Assembly: GCA_035499215.1 (NCBI GenBank)
Contig: DATJZH010000141.1
Span: 1-14,634, forward strand
Direction: 5' to 3'
DNA from: DATJZH01 sp035499215
Lineage (GTDB): Bacteria; Actinomycetota; Actinomycetes; Streptosporangiales; Streptosporangiaceae
Length of the DNA: 14,634 bases
Shown: positions 1 to 7,631 of the stretch, in pieces
Position numbering within the stretch: the first letter of the stretch is position 1
Layout of the letters: each line of letters begins with the position of its first letter
Notes under the pieces: generated by a model
The model's database searches: none
The model's input: the letters and a program-made list of their open reading frames with translations, nothing else
What the model was told of the DNA's origin: nothing
Translations under genes and position numbers: made by a program

Positions 1-35
1 GCGCATCCAGCTACGATGCAGATCGGACGTTCGTC

Positions 36-1322
36 ATGTTTGCGCGTGCGCTCGTGCGCCGCTTCCCCCTGCTGGCATTCCGTAATTTCCGGCTGCTGCT
101 GGCCGAGCGCCTGCTCGCGCCGGCCGCGTTCGCGTTCTCGCTGGTCGGCGTCTCGTTCGCGGTGCTGGATGCTACCGGCTCGACCGCCGAGCTGTCCTAC
201 GTGCTGGCCGCCCAGATCGCGCCGGCGCTGATCTTCACGGTCATCGGGGGCGTCGTCGCCGACCGGATCCCGCCGCAGCGGGTGATCCTCGCCGGGAATG
301 CCATGATTGCCCTGGGCGAGGGAACCTTCGGGCTGCTCGTCCTGACCGGGCACCCGCGGCTCTGGCAGATGATCGTCCTGGAGGCGGTGACGGGGACCGG
401 GATGGCGATCTTCTACCCGGCGTCGCAGGCACTGCTGCCACGGCTGGTGCCGGGCGACGTCCTGCAGCAGGCCAGCGCCGTGAGCCGGCTGGCCATGAAC
501 GGCGGCCAGATGGCCGGTGCGGTCGTCGCCGGCCTCTGCGTCGCTGTGCTCGGGCCCGGCTGGGCCCTGCTGATCTGCGGTGCCGGGATGCTGGGCACGA
601 TCCCGATGATGCTGCGCGTGCGGGTCACCGGTTTCGGCCGCCACGAGCGGTCGAGCATGCTGCGTGATCTGCGGGCAGGCTGGTCCGAGTTCCGTTCGCA
701 CACCTGGCTGTGGGCGACCGTCGCCCAGTTCGGCGTGATCCTGATGGCCTGGTACGGGGGATTCCAGGTGCTGGGCCCGGTGGTCGCGCGGGCTAATCTG
801 GGCGGGCCCGCTGCCTGGGGCGCGATCACGGCGGCGGAGTCGGTGGGCCTGATCGTGGGTGGCCTGGTCTCGCTGCGCTTCACGCCGCGGCGGCCGATGC
901 TGTTCGTGGTCCTCATCGGCGGCGCCATGGCAGTCTCGCCGCTGTCCCTGGCCATGCTGTGGCCGCTTCCTGTGGTGTGCGCAGCGTCCTTCGGCCTTGG
1001 CATCACGATGGAGATCATGATGGTCCAGTGGACCGTGGTGATGGCAAGGAACATCCCGGCAGGCAAGCTGGCCAGGGTGTCGGCCTACGACGCGCTCGGC
1101 TCGGTCATGGCAATGCCCGTCGGAGCCCTGGTCGCCGGCCCGCTAGCGGCCGCGGTGGGCGTCTCGGTGACGCAGTACGGGGCGGCCGCGCTGATCATCG
1201 CTGCTTCCGCGCTCGCTCTGATTCCGCGCGACGTTCGCGTGATGCGGGCCGACCGCCAGGTGGCGGCGCGCCCGGCGGGTGCCGAGCTCGACGAGCCCGA
1301 GCTGGCCGCGATCGCGCGCTGA
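36..1322 (+). CDS. MFS transporter, drug/siderophore exporter type
   Basis: This encodes a 428-residue integral membrane protein of the major facilitator superfamily, probably a proton-coupled exporter of a small molecule. The N-terminal region (FRNFRLLLAERLLA, 15-28) has the form usual for EntS-like and macrolide-efflux-like MFS proteins. Motif A is seen after the second helix as GGVVADRIPPQR (71-82). About 11-12 hydrophobic segments are spread over residues 28-397, with a polar cytoplasmic loop at about 196-222 between the two halves. The C-terminus is a short acidic/polar tail. The ATG at 36 is the only start in this frame inside the window; the frame stays open to the left edge and no good ribosome site is visible, so a slightly longer protein is possible. 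It converges on the ABC exporter gene with 24 bases between stops. The substrate cannot be deduced. Confidence 0.88.
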   Translation: MFARALVRRFPLLAFRNFRLLLAERLLAPAAFAFSLVGVSFAVLDATGSTAELSYVLAAQIAPALIFTVIGGVVADRIPPQRVILAGNAMIALGEGTFGLLVLTGHPRLWQMIVLEAVTGTGMAIFYPASQALLPRLVPGDVLQQASAVSRLAMNGGQMAGAVVAGLCVAVLGPGWALLICGAGMLGTIPMMLRVRVTGFGRHERSSMLRDLRAGWSEFRSHTWLWATVAQFGVILMAWYGGFQVLGPVVARANLGGPAAWGAITAAESVGLIVGGLVSLRFTPRRPMLFVVLIGGAMAVSPLSLAMLWPLPVVCAASFGLGITMEIMMVQWTVVMARNIPAGKLARVSAYDALGSVMAMPVGALVAGPLAAAVGVSVTQYGAAALIIAASALALIPRDVRVMRADRQVAARPAGAELDEPELAAIAR

Positions 1323-1325
1323 CTG

Positions 1326-1351
1326 GCCTGCCTGGCAGCTGCCGCATCAGG
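1326..1351. terminator. weak candidate bidirectional stem between convergent genes
   Basis: Between the two convergent stop codons lie short arms GCCTG (1326-1330) and CAGGC (1347-1351) around the perfect palindrome GGCAGCTGCC (1334-1343). There is no T tract. The position fits a shared terminator, but the structure is weak and could be chance in such GC-rich DNA. Confidence 0.2.
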
Positions 1352-4300
1352 CAACGAGCTCAGCGTCGCCGGCGAAGGCGGCCCACAGGCTGGCATAGGC
1401 GCCGCCGCGCTGCAGCAGTTCCGCGTGTGTGCCGATCTCGGCGATCTTGCCGGAGTCCATCACCACGATCCGGTCGGCGCGTGCCGCGGTCGTCAGCCGG
1501 TGCGCGACCACGATCGTCGTCCGCCGGGCGGCCAGTTGCTCGGTCGCCCGGTTCACCACGGCCTCAGCGGCGAGATCCAGTGCCGCTGTGGCCTCGTCCA
1601 GCAGCAAGATGGCCGGGTCCACCAGGTAGGCGCGGGCAAGCGCGATCAGCTGCCGCTGCCCCGCGGACAGGTTGCGGCCGCGCTCGGCAACCAGGTGATG
1701 GAAGCCGTCGCTGAGCCTGGCGATCATCTCGATCGCGCCCACTCCGCGTGCCGCCGCCTCGACCTCGGCGTCGGTAGCGTCCGGCCGGCCGTAGGCGATC
1801 GCGTCGCGCACGGTTCCGGCGAACAGGTAGGGCTCCTGCGGCACCACGCCGAGCTGCCGGCGGAAACCGGTCAGGTCGTAGTCGCGGATGTCCACGCCGT
1901 CAGCGAGCACCCGGCCCGACGTCACGTCGTAGAACCGCGCCACCAGCTTCACCAGCGTCGACTTGCCTGCGCCCGTCTCGCCGACCAGCGCGACGGTCTC
2001 GCCGGGGGATATGCCCAGGCTGACCCCGCCGATGGCCTCCTGCTGCTGGCCCTGATAGCTGAAGTGCACGTCCCGCAGCTCGATGCTGCCGCGCAGCCGC
2101 CCCACCGGGACCGGCCGCGCCGGTGCCGGGATGCTGGTGGGCGTCCGCAGCAGGCCGGAGATCCGGCGCAGTCCGACGGCCGCCTGCTGGTAGCCGTCGA
2201 ACACCTGGGACAGCTGCTGCACGGGGGAGAACAGCATATCGATGTAGAGCAGGTAGGCGATGAGGCCGCCGGCCGTCAGCGCGCCGCTGTGCACCTCGCC
2301 AGCCGCCACGAACAGCACGAGCGCCCCGGCGATGGTCGACAGGGCCTGCACGAACGGGAAGTACAGCGCGATGTACCGCTGTGCCCGCAGCCTTGAGGTG
2401 AGGTAAGCATCGCTCAGCCCGGCGAACCGGGTCTGGTTGACCTGCTCGCGCCGGTAGGCCTGGGCGACCCGCAGCCCGGCGACGTTCTCCTGCAGGTCGG
2501 CGTTGACCGCGCTGACTTTCTCCCGTGCCTCCCCGTAGGCCTTTGACGACTTCGCCCGGAACGCTACCGTGGCGGCGATGAGCACCGGCAGGACGCAGAA
2601 CAGCGTCAGGCCGAGCCTGACGTTGATGACCAGCAGTGCGATCATCACGCCGACGAAGGTGAGCGCCGAGTTCACCATGGTGATCAGCCCGGTCTGCAGG
2701 AACGAGGACATCGCGTCCACGTCCGTGGTCATCCGGGTCATGATCCGGCCCGCCAGCTCGCGCTCGTAGAAATCCAGGCCGAGCCGCTGCAGGTGGGCGA
2801 AGAGCTTTATCCGCAGAGTGTAGAGCAGCCGCTCGCCGTTGCGGCCGACGACGACGGTCTGGACAGCGTTGATGACCCAGTCGGCCAGCACGATCGCCAG
2901 CGCCGCAATCGCGACGACGATGATCGCGCCGAAGACCTTCGTCTCGACGCCGTGGTCGATGCCGCCGCGCACGAGCCACGGCATGGCGATGCTGGCCATC
3001 GCGTCCAGGCCGTCGAGGACAAGCCCGAGAAGCAGCCCGATCGCGAACGGCCGGAGCAGCCTGCGCAGGGTGAACCGCGGCTCGGGCGCGCGGGCGAAGG
3101 CCTCGCCGACCCCCGGCGTGTCAGTGGCGGGCGGGAGCGCGGCCACCTTCGCCAGCAGTTCCGGCGAGGGCGGAATCCCGGTCAGCCAGCCGCCGGCCGC
3201 GGATCCGCCGCCGCCTCCGGCCCGCCCGCCTGCCCCGCCTCTGCCGCTGCCCATGCCCATGCCGCGGCCGATGGCCGTGGCCGCAGCGGGTGCGGCGGCC
3301 CCGTTGGCAGCCGCGGCGGTGCTGGCGGCCGGCGCGCTGGCGGCGGGCATGCTGGTGACAGGGCCGGGAAGCTGTCCGTTGGCCTGGCCCGCGGCAGCGC
3401 CCTGCTGAGCCGTTGCCCTGGCCGGCCAGAGGCCGGGCGTGATACCCGCCGCCGGCCGCTTCGCGTCGGCGTTAGCTGCGGCCCGCGGCCCGGCCCTGGC
3501 CGCATTCGGGTTCTCGTAGTAGCAGAGCTCCCCGGCGTCGATGCCTTCGGCGTCGTCGCCGGGGCCGGCCAGCAGCAGCCGGTAGAGCGCGCACCGCGCG
3601 GTCAGCTCCTGGTGCGTGCCGAAATCGACCAGCCGCCCATGATCCAGGACGGCGATCTTGCCGGCGAGTTGGAGCGTCGAGCGCCGGTGCGCGATCAGCA
3701 GTGTCGTCCGCCCGGCCATCACCCGGCGCAAGGTGCCGTGGATCTGCGCCTCGACCTTCGCGTCGATCGCGGACGTCGCGTCGTCGAGGACGAGCACGGC
3801 CGGGTCGGTAATCAGCGCGCGCGCCAGCGCGACCCGTTGCCGCTGGCCGCCCGACAGGGTCAGGCCCTGCTCGCCGATCACAGTGTCGTACCCGTCGGGC
3901 AGCCCGGTGATGAACTCGTCGGCCTCGGCGGCGCGAGCTGCGGCGACGATCTGGTTCCTGGTCGCGTCCGGCCGGCCGTAGGAGATGTTCGCGCTGATCG
4001 TGTCGGAGAACAGGAAGCTGTCCTCCATCACCAGCCCGATCGAGGCGCGCAGCGAGCCGAGAGTGAGGTCACGGACGTCGTGCCCGCCGACCCGCAGCGC
4101 CCCGCCGGTGACATCGTAGAAGCGCGGCAGCAGCAGGGAGATCGTCGACTTGCCCGAGCCGGACGTGCCGACCAGGGCGACGGTCTCGCCCGCCGGCACG
4201 CGCAGCGACAGGCCGCCCAGCACCGGCTCGGACGGCAGGTAACCGAATGTGACGTCGTCGAGCTCGATGTCCGGGGTCCCCGCACGCAGCCCGGTGCCGG

Positions 4301-5339
4301 AAAGCCCGGTGCTGCCGGGAAGGACAATCGCGTCCGGCTTCTCAGTCAGGACCGGCCGGGAATCGATGACCTCAAACACCCGGATGACGCTGGCCCTGGC
4401 CTCCTGGCCAATCGTGATCAGCCCGGTCAGCGCCCGGACGGGGCCGACCATCTGGGCCAGGTAGGAAGAGAACGCGAGGAAGGTGCCGAGCGTGATCTGG
4501 CCCTGGATCGCCAGCCAGCCGCCGAAGGCAAGCACGCCGACCTGGCCCAGGGCGGGGACAGCCTGCAGCGCCGGGTTGTAGCGGGCCATCAGCCGGACCG
4601 CGCGCACCCGGGCGGCGTACAGCAGCTTGGCTGTGCCCTCCAGCCGCTCGATCTCCTGTTCCTCCTGGCCGAATCCTTTGACCACGCGCACGCCGGTGAC
4701 GGCGCCGTCGACGACCCCGGCTACGTTTCCCGCCTGCTGCTGGGCGTCCCAGCTCGCCGGGAACAGCTTGCGCCGGGAGGCCATGGAGATCAGGAACAGC
4801 GCGGGCCCGACGGCGAGCGCGATCACTGTTAGCAGCGGCGACAAGACGGCCATCACGATGACGGACAGCACGAACAGCAGGGCGTTCCCGAGCAGCATCG
4901 GCACCATGCCGAGCAGGCCCTGAATCATGTTCAGGTCAGAGATGGACCGGCTGACGAGCTGCCCCGTATGCAGCTGGTCCTGGCGGGCGCCGTCCAGCCG
5001 GGACAGCGAGCCGAACAGCTCGGTGCGCAGGTCATGCTGGACGTCCAGGGACATCCGGCCGCCAATGTAACGGCGGGTGTAAACGCCGGCGAATTGCACC
5101 ACCGCGACGATGACCAGCGCCGCTGCCCCGAGCCAGATGGGCTGGTTGTGCGCGATGACCGCGTTGTCGACTATGTCCCGCTGGATCAGCGGGATGGCAA
5201 CGGCCATCAGCGTGGCAAGCACCGATGCGCCAAGCGCCAGGATCACGGAGCGCGGATACCGCCAGCAGTAGCCGATCAGCCGCCGCAGCCACCGGTCCTG
5301 CGAGCCGGGGGCCGTCCCGGCCGGGCGCCGAGCCGTCAC
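1347..5339 (-). CDS. fused two-half ABC exporter (TMD-NBD-TMD-NBD)
   Basis: This 1330-residue protein joins two complete ABC exporter halves; usually each half is about 580-620 residues and is encoded separately. Membrane domain 1 lies at about 25-320, NBD1 at 355-590, a linker at 590-755, membrane domain 2 at 755-1050 and NBD2 at 1080-1325. NBD1 has Walker A GTSGSGKS (391-398), signature LSGGQ (495-499) and Walker B ending D519-D520. NBD2 has Walker A GETGAGKS (1120-1127), signature LSAGQ (1224-1228) and D1248-E1249. Asp replaces the catalytic Glu in NBD1 and the signature is altered in NBD2, so both defects fall on the same ATP site, as in heterodimeric exporters such as TM287/288. The start is GTG, overlapping the MarR stop (GTGA at 5336-5339), so translation is probably coupled. 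Known fused relatives such as mycobacterial Rv0194 export drugs; the substrate here is unknown. Confidence 0.95.
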   Translation of the reverse strand: MTARRPAGTAPGSQDRWLRRLIGYCWRYPRSVILALGASVLATLMAVAIPLIQRDIVDNAVIAHNQPIWLGAAALVIVAVVQFAGVYTRRYIGGRMSLDVQHDLRTELFGSLSRLDGARQDQLHTGQLVSRSISDLNMIQGLLGMVPMLLGNALLFVLSVIVMAVLSPLLTVIALAVGPALFLISMASRRKLFPASWDAQQQAGNVAGVVDGAVTGVRVVKGFGQEEQEIERLEGTAKLLYAARVRAVRLMARYNPALQAVPALGQVGVLAFGGWLAIQGQITLGTFLAFSSYLAQMVGPVRALTGLITIGQEARASVIRVFEVIDSRPVLTEKPDAIVLPGSTGLSGTGLRAGTPDIELDDVTFGYLPSEPVLGGLSLRVPAGETVALVGTSGSGKSTISLLLPRFYDVTGGALRVGGHDVRDLTLGSLRASIGLVMEDSFLFSDTISANISYGRPDATRNQIVAAARAAEADEFITGLPDGYDTVIGEQGLTLSGGQRQRVALARALITDPAVLVLDDATSAIDAKVEAQIHGTLRRVMAGRTTLLIAHRRSTLQLAGKIAVLDHGRLVDFGTHQELTARCALYRLLLAGPGDDAEGIDAGELCYYENPNAARAGPRAAANADAKRPAAGITPGLWPARATAQQGAAAGQANGQLPGPVTSMPAASAPAASTAAAANGAAAPAAATAIGRGMGMGSGRGGAGGRAGGGGGSAAGGWLTGIPPSPELLAKVAALPPATDTPGVGEAFARAPEPRFTLRRLLRPFAIGLLLGLVLDGLDAMASIAMPWLVRGGIDHGVETKVFGAIIVVAIAALAIVLADWVINAVQTVVVGRNGERLLYTLRIKLFAHLQRLGLDFYERELAGRIMTRMTTDVDAMSSFLQTGLITMVNSALTFVGVMIALLVINVRLGLTLFCVLPVLIAATVAFRAKSSKAYGEAREKVSAVNADLQENVAGLRVAQAYRREQVNQTRFAGLSDAYLTSRLRAQRYIALYFPFVQALSTIAGALVLFVAAGEVHSGALTAGGLIAYLLYIDMLFSPVQQLSQVFDGYQQAAVGLRRISGLLRTPTSIPAPARPVPVGRLRGSIELRDVHFSYQGQQQEAIGGVSLGISPGETVALVGETGAGKSTLVKLVARFYDVTSGRVLADGVDIRDYDLTGFRRQLGVVPQEPYLFAGTVRDAIAYGRPDATDAEVEAAARGVGAIEMIARLSDGFHHLVAERGRNLSAGQRQLIALARAYLVDPAILLLDEATAALDLAAEAVVNRATEQLAARRTTIVVAHRLTTAARADRIVVMDSGKIAEIGTHAELLQRGGAYASLWAAFAGDAELVA

Positions 5340-5929
5340 TCTGCCCCCTGCGCGGCTGTCCCCTGCGCGTTCGGCTGTCGGGTCGGCCGTGCGGATTCCG
5401 CCGTGGCTGGCGTGCTCTCACGCGAAACGGGAACCCCAGCCGGCGCAGCGCCCGGGGTCCCGTGTCGCCTGGCCGGTGCGGTCAGCCGGGCGCGGCGCAG
5501 TTCGTCCAGGGCAGAGTTGAGCAGGTCCAGGTCGCGCAGGATCCGGTCGGGTTCGCCTGCCGCGTCGAGCAGCTGGGCGAGCCAGCCGGCGTAAGCGGCA
5601 TCGGCCCGGTCCAGGGCGGCCGCGCCGGCCCGGGTCAGGCAGAGCCGGACGACGCGGCGGTCGCCGGGCTCGGCGCTGCGGTGCGCGAGGCCGGCCGCCA
5701 CCAGGCCGTCGGCGGTGGCGGTGAGCGTCGGCTTGGCAACGGCCAGCCGCTCTGCCAGCCGTGCCGAGCGCTCGCCGCCGGCGCCAGCCATCTTCAGGAT
5801 GCGGTACTGCTGCGAGGTGAGGCCGGAATCGACCCGTTCGAGCATCCGGGACAAGCGCATCAATGTCAGTGCCGTGTCCGCCGTGCGGCACGCGGCCACC
5901 TTGTCGGCGCTCAGGCCGAGCTCGGTCAT
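5336..5929 (-). CDS. MarR-family transcriptional regulator
   Basis: This is a winged-helix regulator of 197 residues. The DNA-binding domain spans about residues 38-102: the recognition helix region is ARLAERLAVAKPTLTATADG (57-76) and the wing carries the conserved D90-R91-R92 followed by RLCLTRAG (95-102). Flanking helices (about 12-35 and 104-148) would form the dimer interface. MarR proteins are normally 140-160 residues; here an Ala/Pro/Thr-rich tail of about 48 residues (150-197) follows the fold and looks disordered. The ATG at 5929 is supported by AAGAGGG about 8 bases upstream. Its stop overlaps the ABC exporter start, so the pair forms an operon, and MarR probably represses both until a ligand binds. 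C14 and C97 are the only cysteines; redox sensing is possible but not shown. Confidence 0.9.
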   Translation of the reverse strand: MTELGLSADKVAACRTADTALTLMRLSRMLERVDSGLTSQQYRILKMAGAGGERSARLAERLAVAKPTLTATADGLVAAGLAHRSAEPGDRRVVRLCLTRAGAAALDRADAAYAGWLAQLLDAAGEPDRILRDLDLLNSALDELRRARLTAPARRHGTPGAAPAGVPVSRESTPATAESARPTRQPNAQGTAAQGAE

Positions 5930-5962
5930 GGCTTGCCGCCCTCTTGGTGCGCAGCTCGTTCA

Positions 5963-5977
5963 GTTCGTAAGCCTAAC
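5963..5977 (-). promoter_or_regulatory. candidate MarR operator in the marR-ABC promoter region
   Basis: An imperfect 15-bp dyad (+ strand GTTCGTAAGCCTAAC) lies 34-48 bases upstream of the MarR start. Outer bases GTT/AAC and one inner pair match; the centre does not. It sits in the only locally AT-richer stretch of the gap (5961-5982), where the promoter is expected. Autoregulation through such a site is common for MarR proteins. The site itself is an inference from position and partial symmetry. Confidence 0.3.
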
Positions 5978-6030
5978 AAAACCTCCGGGGGGTTGATTCC
6001 GCGCCAGCGCGCTGAGGTCGCCGGAGTGGG

Positions 6031-6912
6031 TCAGAGACTGCCTTCGAGCGAGGTGACCGGTGGCGCGGTGCAGACGCCCGCTGGCTGGTTGCTCGTCAGC
6101 TTGCAGATCGCCGCGGTCATGAGGTTGGCCGAGCCAAGCACTCCCCGGGCTACCGGAGACGACGGTTTGCTCAGGTCGGCGGCGATCTGGCTCCAGGTCA
6201 GGCCCTGCAGCACCTGCGGGTCGTAGCTGACGGTCGCCAGGTACTTATTGCCGAAGTCGATGAATGGATAAGAGTTCGCGTCATACTTGTTCCAGATCGC
6301 CTGCTGCTGCGGCGTCGGTGTCTGCAGCGTCGCATGGGTGACCGTCTCGTTTTCGACCGGCGCGAAGGCCAGGTACTTGCTGGCGTATCCGGACTTGTAG
6401 AACGTCAGCGTCGCCGTGCTCGGGTACACCTCAGGACTCGGCGCCGAGCGGATCCCGCGCAGCGGGGAGAGGGTGCCGAAGCGGCTCAGCGCCACAGCCA
6501 TGGCCCAGCGCATCGCCGCGCAGTACGGGCAGAACTCGGCACCGATGTAGAGCATTTCCGGCTTCCCTCCGGCGGTCAGCGGCGGCCCGGAGATCGGGCG
6601 CAGCGCCCCGGTAACGGTTGACCCCTTGCCCACGGCAGCCAGCGCACTGACCGGGACGCCGGTGACGTCTGCTGCCACGCTTGCGGGCAGCGCGGTGCCG
6701 GTGACGGGCTGCTTGGCTGCCGCCTTCTCGGCCGTCGACGGGCTCTGGCTGACCTTCAGGACAATGAAGACAACGACGACGACGAGCACCACCGCGACGG
6801 CTCCGCCGCCGAGAAGCAGGCGCCGCCGCGCCTCAGCCCGTCGGGCGGCCTCCTGCTGCGCGGCGATTCGCTGCCGGGCACTCTGCTGCCCGTTTCGGTC
6901 CGCCTTGGCCAT
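6031..6912 (-). CDS. DUF929-family thioredoxin-like membrane-anchored protein (copy B)
   Basis: This 293-residue protein has a basic, glutamine- and alanine-rich cytoplasmic head (1-31), one membrane anchor (about 32-53) and a large extracytoplasmic domain. The domain carries YIGAEFCPYCAAMRW (122-136) with C128-P-Y-C131, a thioredoxin-type dithiol at the start of a helix. PFIDFGNKY (216-224) may be the cis-proline loop. A second cysteine pair, C270 and C281, is near the C-terminus. DUF929 proteins are described mainly from archaea and actinobacteria and have no firmly assigned role; I infer a thiol-disulfide oxidoreductase working outside the membrane. The gene is the third in the operon, 35 bases after the VKOR stop, with AAGAGAGG before the ATG. 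It resembles copy A along its whole length and is slightly shorter. Confidence 0.85.
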   Translation of the reverse strand: MAKADRNGQQSARQRIAAQQEAARRAEARRRLLLGGGAVAVVLVVVVVFIVLKVSQSPSTAEKAAAKQPVTGTALPASVAADVTGVPVSALAAVGKGSTVTGALRPISGPPLTAGGKPEMLYIGAEFCPYCAAMRWAMAVALSRFGTLSPLRGIRSAPSPEVYPSTATLTFYKSGYASKYLAFAPVENETVTHATLQTPTPQQQAIWNKYDANSYPFIDFGNKYLATVSYDPQVLQGLTWSQIAADLSKPSSPVARGVLGSANLMTAAICKLTSNQPAGVCTAPPVTSLEGSL

Positions 6913-6933
6913 CAGCTGTGCTCAGCCTCTCTT

Positions 6934-6957
6934 GCGCCGCTGGGCCGCTAGCGGCGC
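6934..6957 (-). promoter_or_regulatory. intercistronic stem-loop at the VKOR stop codon
   Basis: A perfect 8-bp stem (GCGCCGCT at 6934-6941 and AGCGGCGC at 6950-6957) encloses 8 bases. It overlaps the VKOR stop codon and sits just upstream of the ribosome site of DUF929 copy B. An overlapping 12-bp palindrome occupies 6944-6955, so two alternative foldings compete. It has no T tract, so it is more likely an mRNA stability or partial-termination element than a full terminator. Confidence 0.4.
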
Positions 6958-7631
6958 GCGGTCGATGTCCCGCCCTGCATGGTCGCCTGGAAGATGATGA
7001 CGGCGAAAAGCAGGAACGTAATTATGTGCACGGCGGTGCACCACAGGCAGATGTTGCCGATCTCGATCAGCTCGGCGTAGACCAGGTAGAGCACGAAGAG
7101 CATGCCGACGATCACCGAGCCGAGGCGCATCCAGGGGACGGCCTGCAGCTTCGACCGCCACCCCCACGGTGAGTTGATGGCGACCATGAACGCGTAGAAG
7201 GCCAGGCCGAGCACGGCCACCGGGAAGATCCCGAAGACGACCGACTCCGAGCTCGTGGTGACCTTCGCGCAGTTGACCACGCCGTTGTCGGCACACGCGA
7301 GCACCGACGAGGACGTGTAATGAGCGATCGTGAGGTAGATCGAGACTCCCAGGCCCGCAACCGACAGCACCAAGGTGGTGAACTGCAGCCAGGGCGGGGC
7401 CGGCTGGGCTGGCGCTGACTTGGCCGACCGATCGCGCGGCGGCTCGACATCAGCCCGCGGCCGCCTGCCGTCCCGCCCGGCCCGCCCTGCCTGGCTGCCA
7501 GGTTTCGCAGGCTGCCGGGCAGTGCCGCCGGGCTGCGCCGGGCCCCGTGCCCGGGTGCCGGGCTGCGCTGACTGGCCGGCCCTGCCGCCGGGCTGCCGGA
7601 TCGCCGATGAGCGCTCCTTCTGGCTGGCCAT
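6948..7631 (-). CDS. VKOR-family membrane thiol oxidoreductase
   Basis: This 227-residue protein belongs to the vitamin K epoxide reductase family, which in bacteria reoxidises a DsbA-like partner and passes the electrons to a membrane quinone. Four helices are visible at about 83-103, 130-152, 168-188 and 199-216. All four redox cysteines are present: C113 and C121 in the first extracytoplasmic loop, with the seven-residue spacing of the family, and the C195-L-W-C198 active site before the last helix. SESVVFGIFPVAVLG (128-142) matches the conserved second-helix region. There is no fused thioredoxin domain, so the partner must be separate; the flanking DUF929 proteins are the obvious candidates. 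The first 80 residues are an unusual basic Gln/Pro/Gly/Arg-rich tail. The ATG shares one base with the upstream DUF929 stop (TGATG), implying coupled translation. Confidence 0.92.
   Translation of the reverse strand: MASQKERSSAIRQPGGRAGQSAQPGTRARGPAQPGGTARQPAKPGSQAGRAGRDGRRPRADVEPPRDRSAKSAPAQPAPPWLQFTTLVLSVAGLGVSIYLTIAHYTSSSVLACADNGVVNCAKVTTSSESVVFGIFPVAVLGLAFYAFMVAINSPWGWRSKLQAVPWMRLGSVIVGMLFVLYLVYAELIEIGNICLWCTAVHIITFLLFAVIIFQATMQGGTSTARR

Noticed and set aside
413..1066. 217-residue - strand frame
   Set aside because: It is antisense to the MFS transporter, whose helices and motif A are clear.
2793..4832. 679-residue open frame on the + strand
   Set aside because: It is entirely antisense to the ABC exporter, whose motifs are unambiguous; composition is the Asp/Gly/Arg/Gln-rich type of shadow frames in GC-rich DNA.
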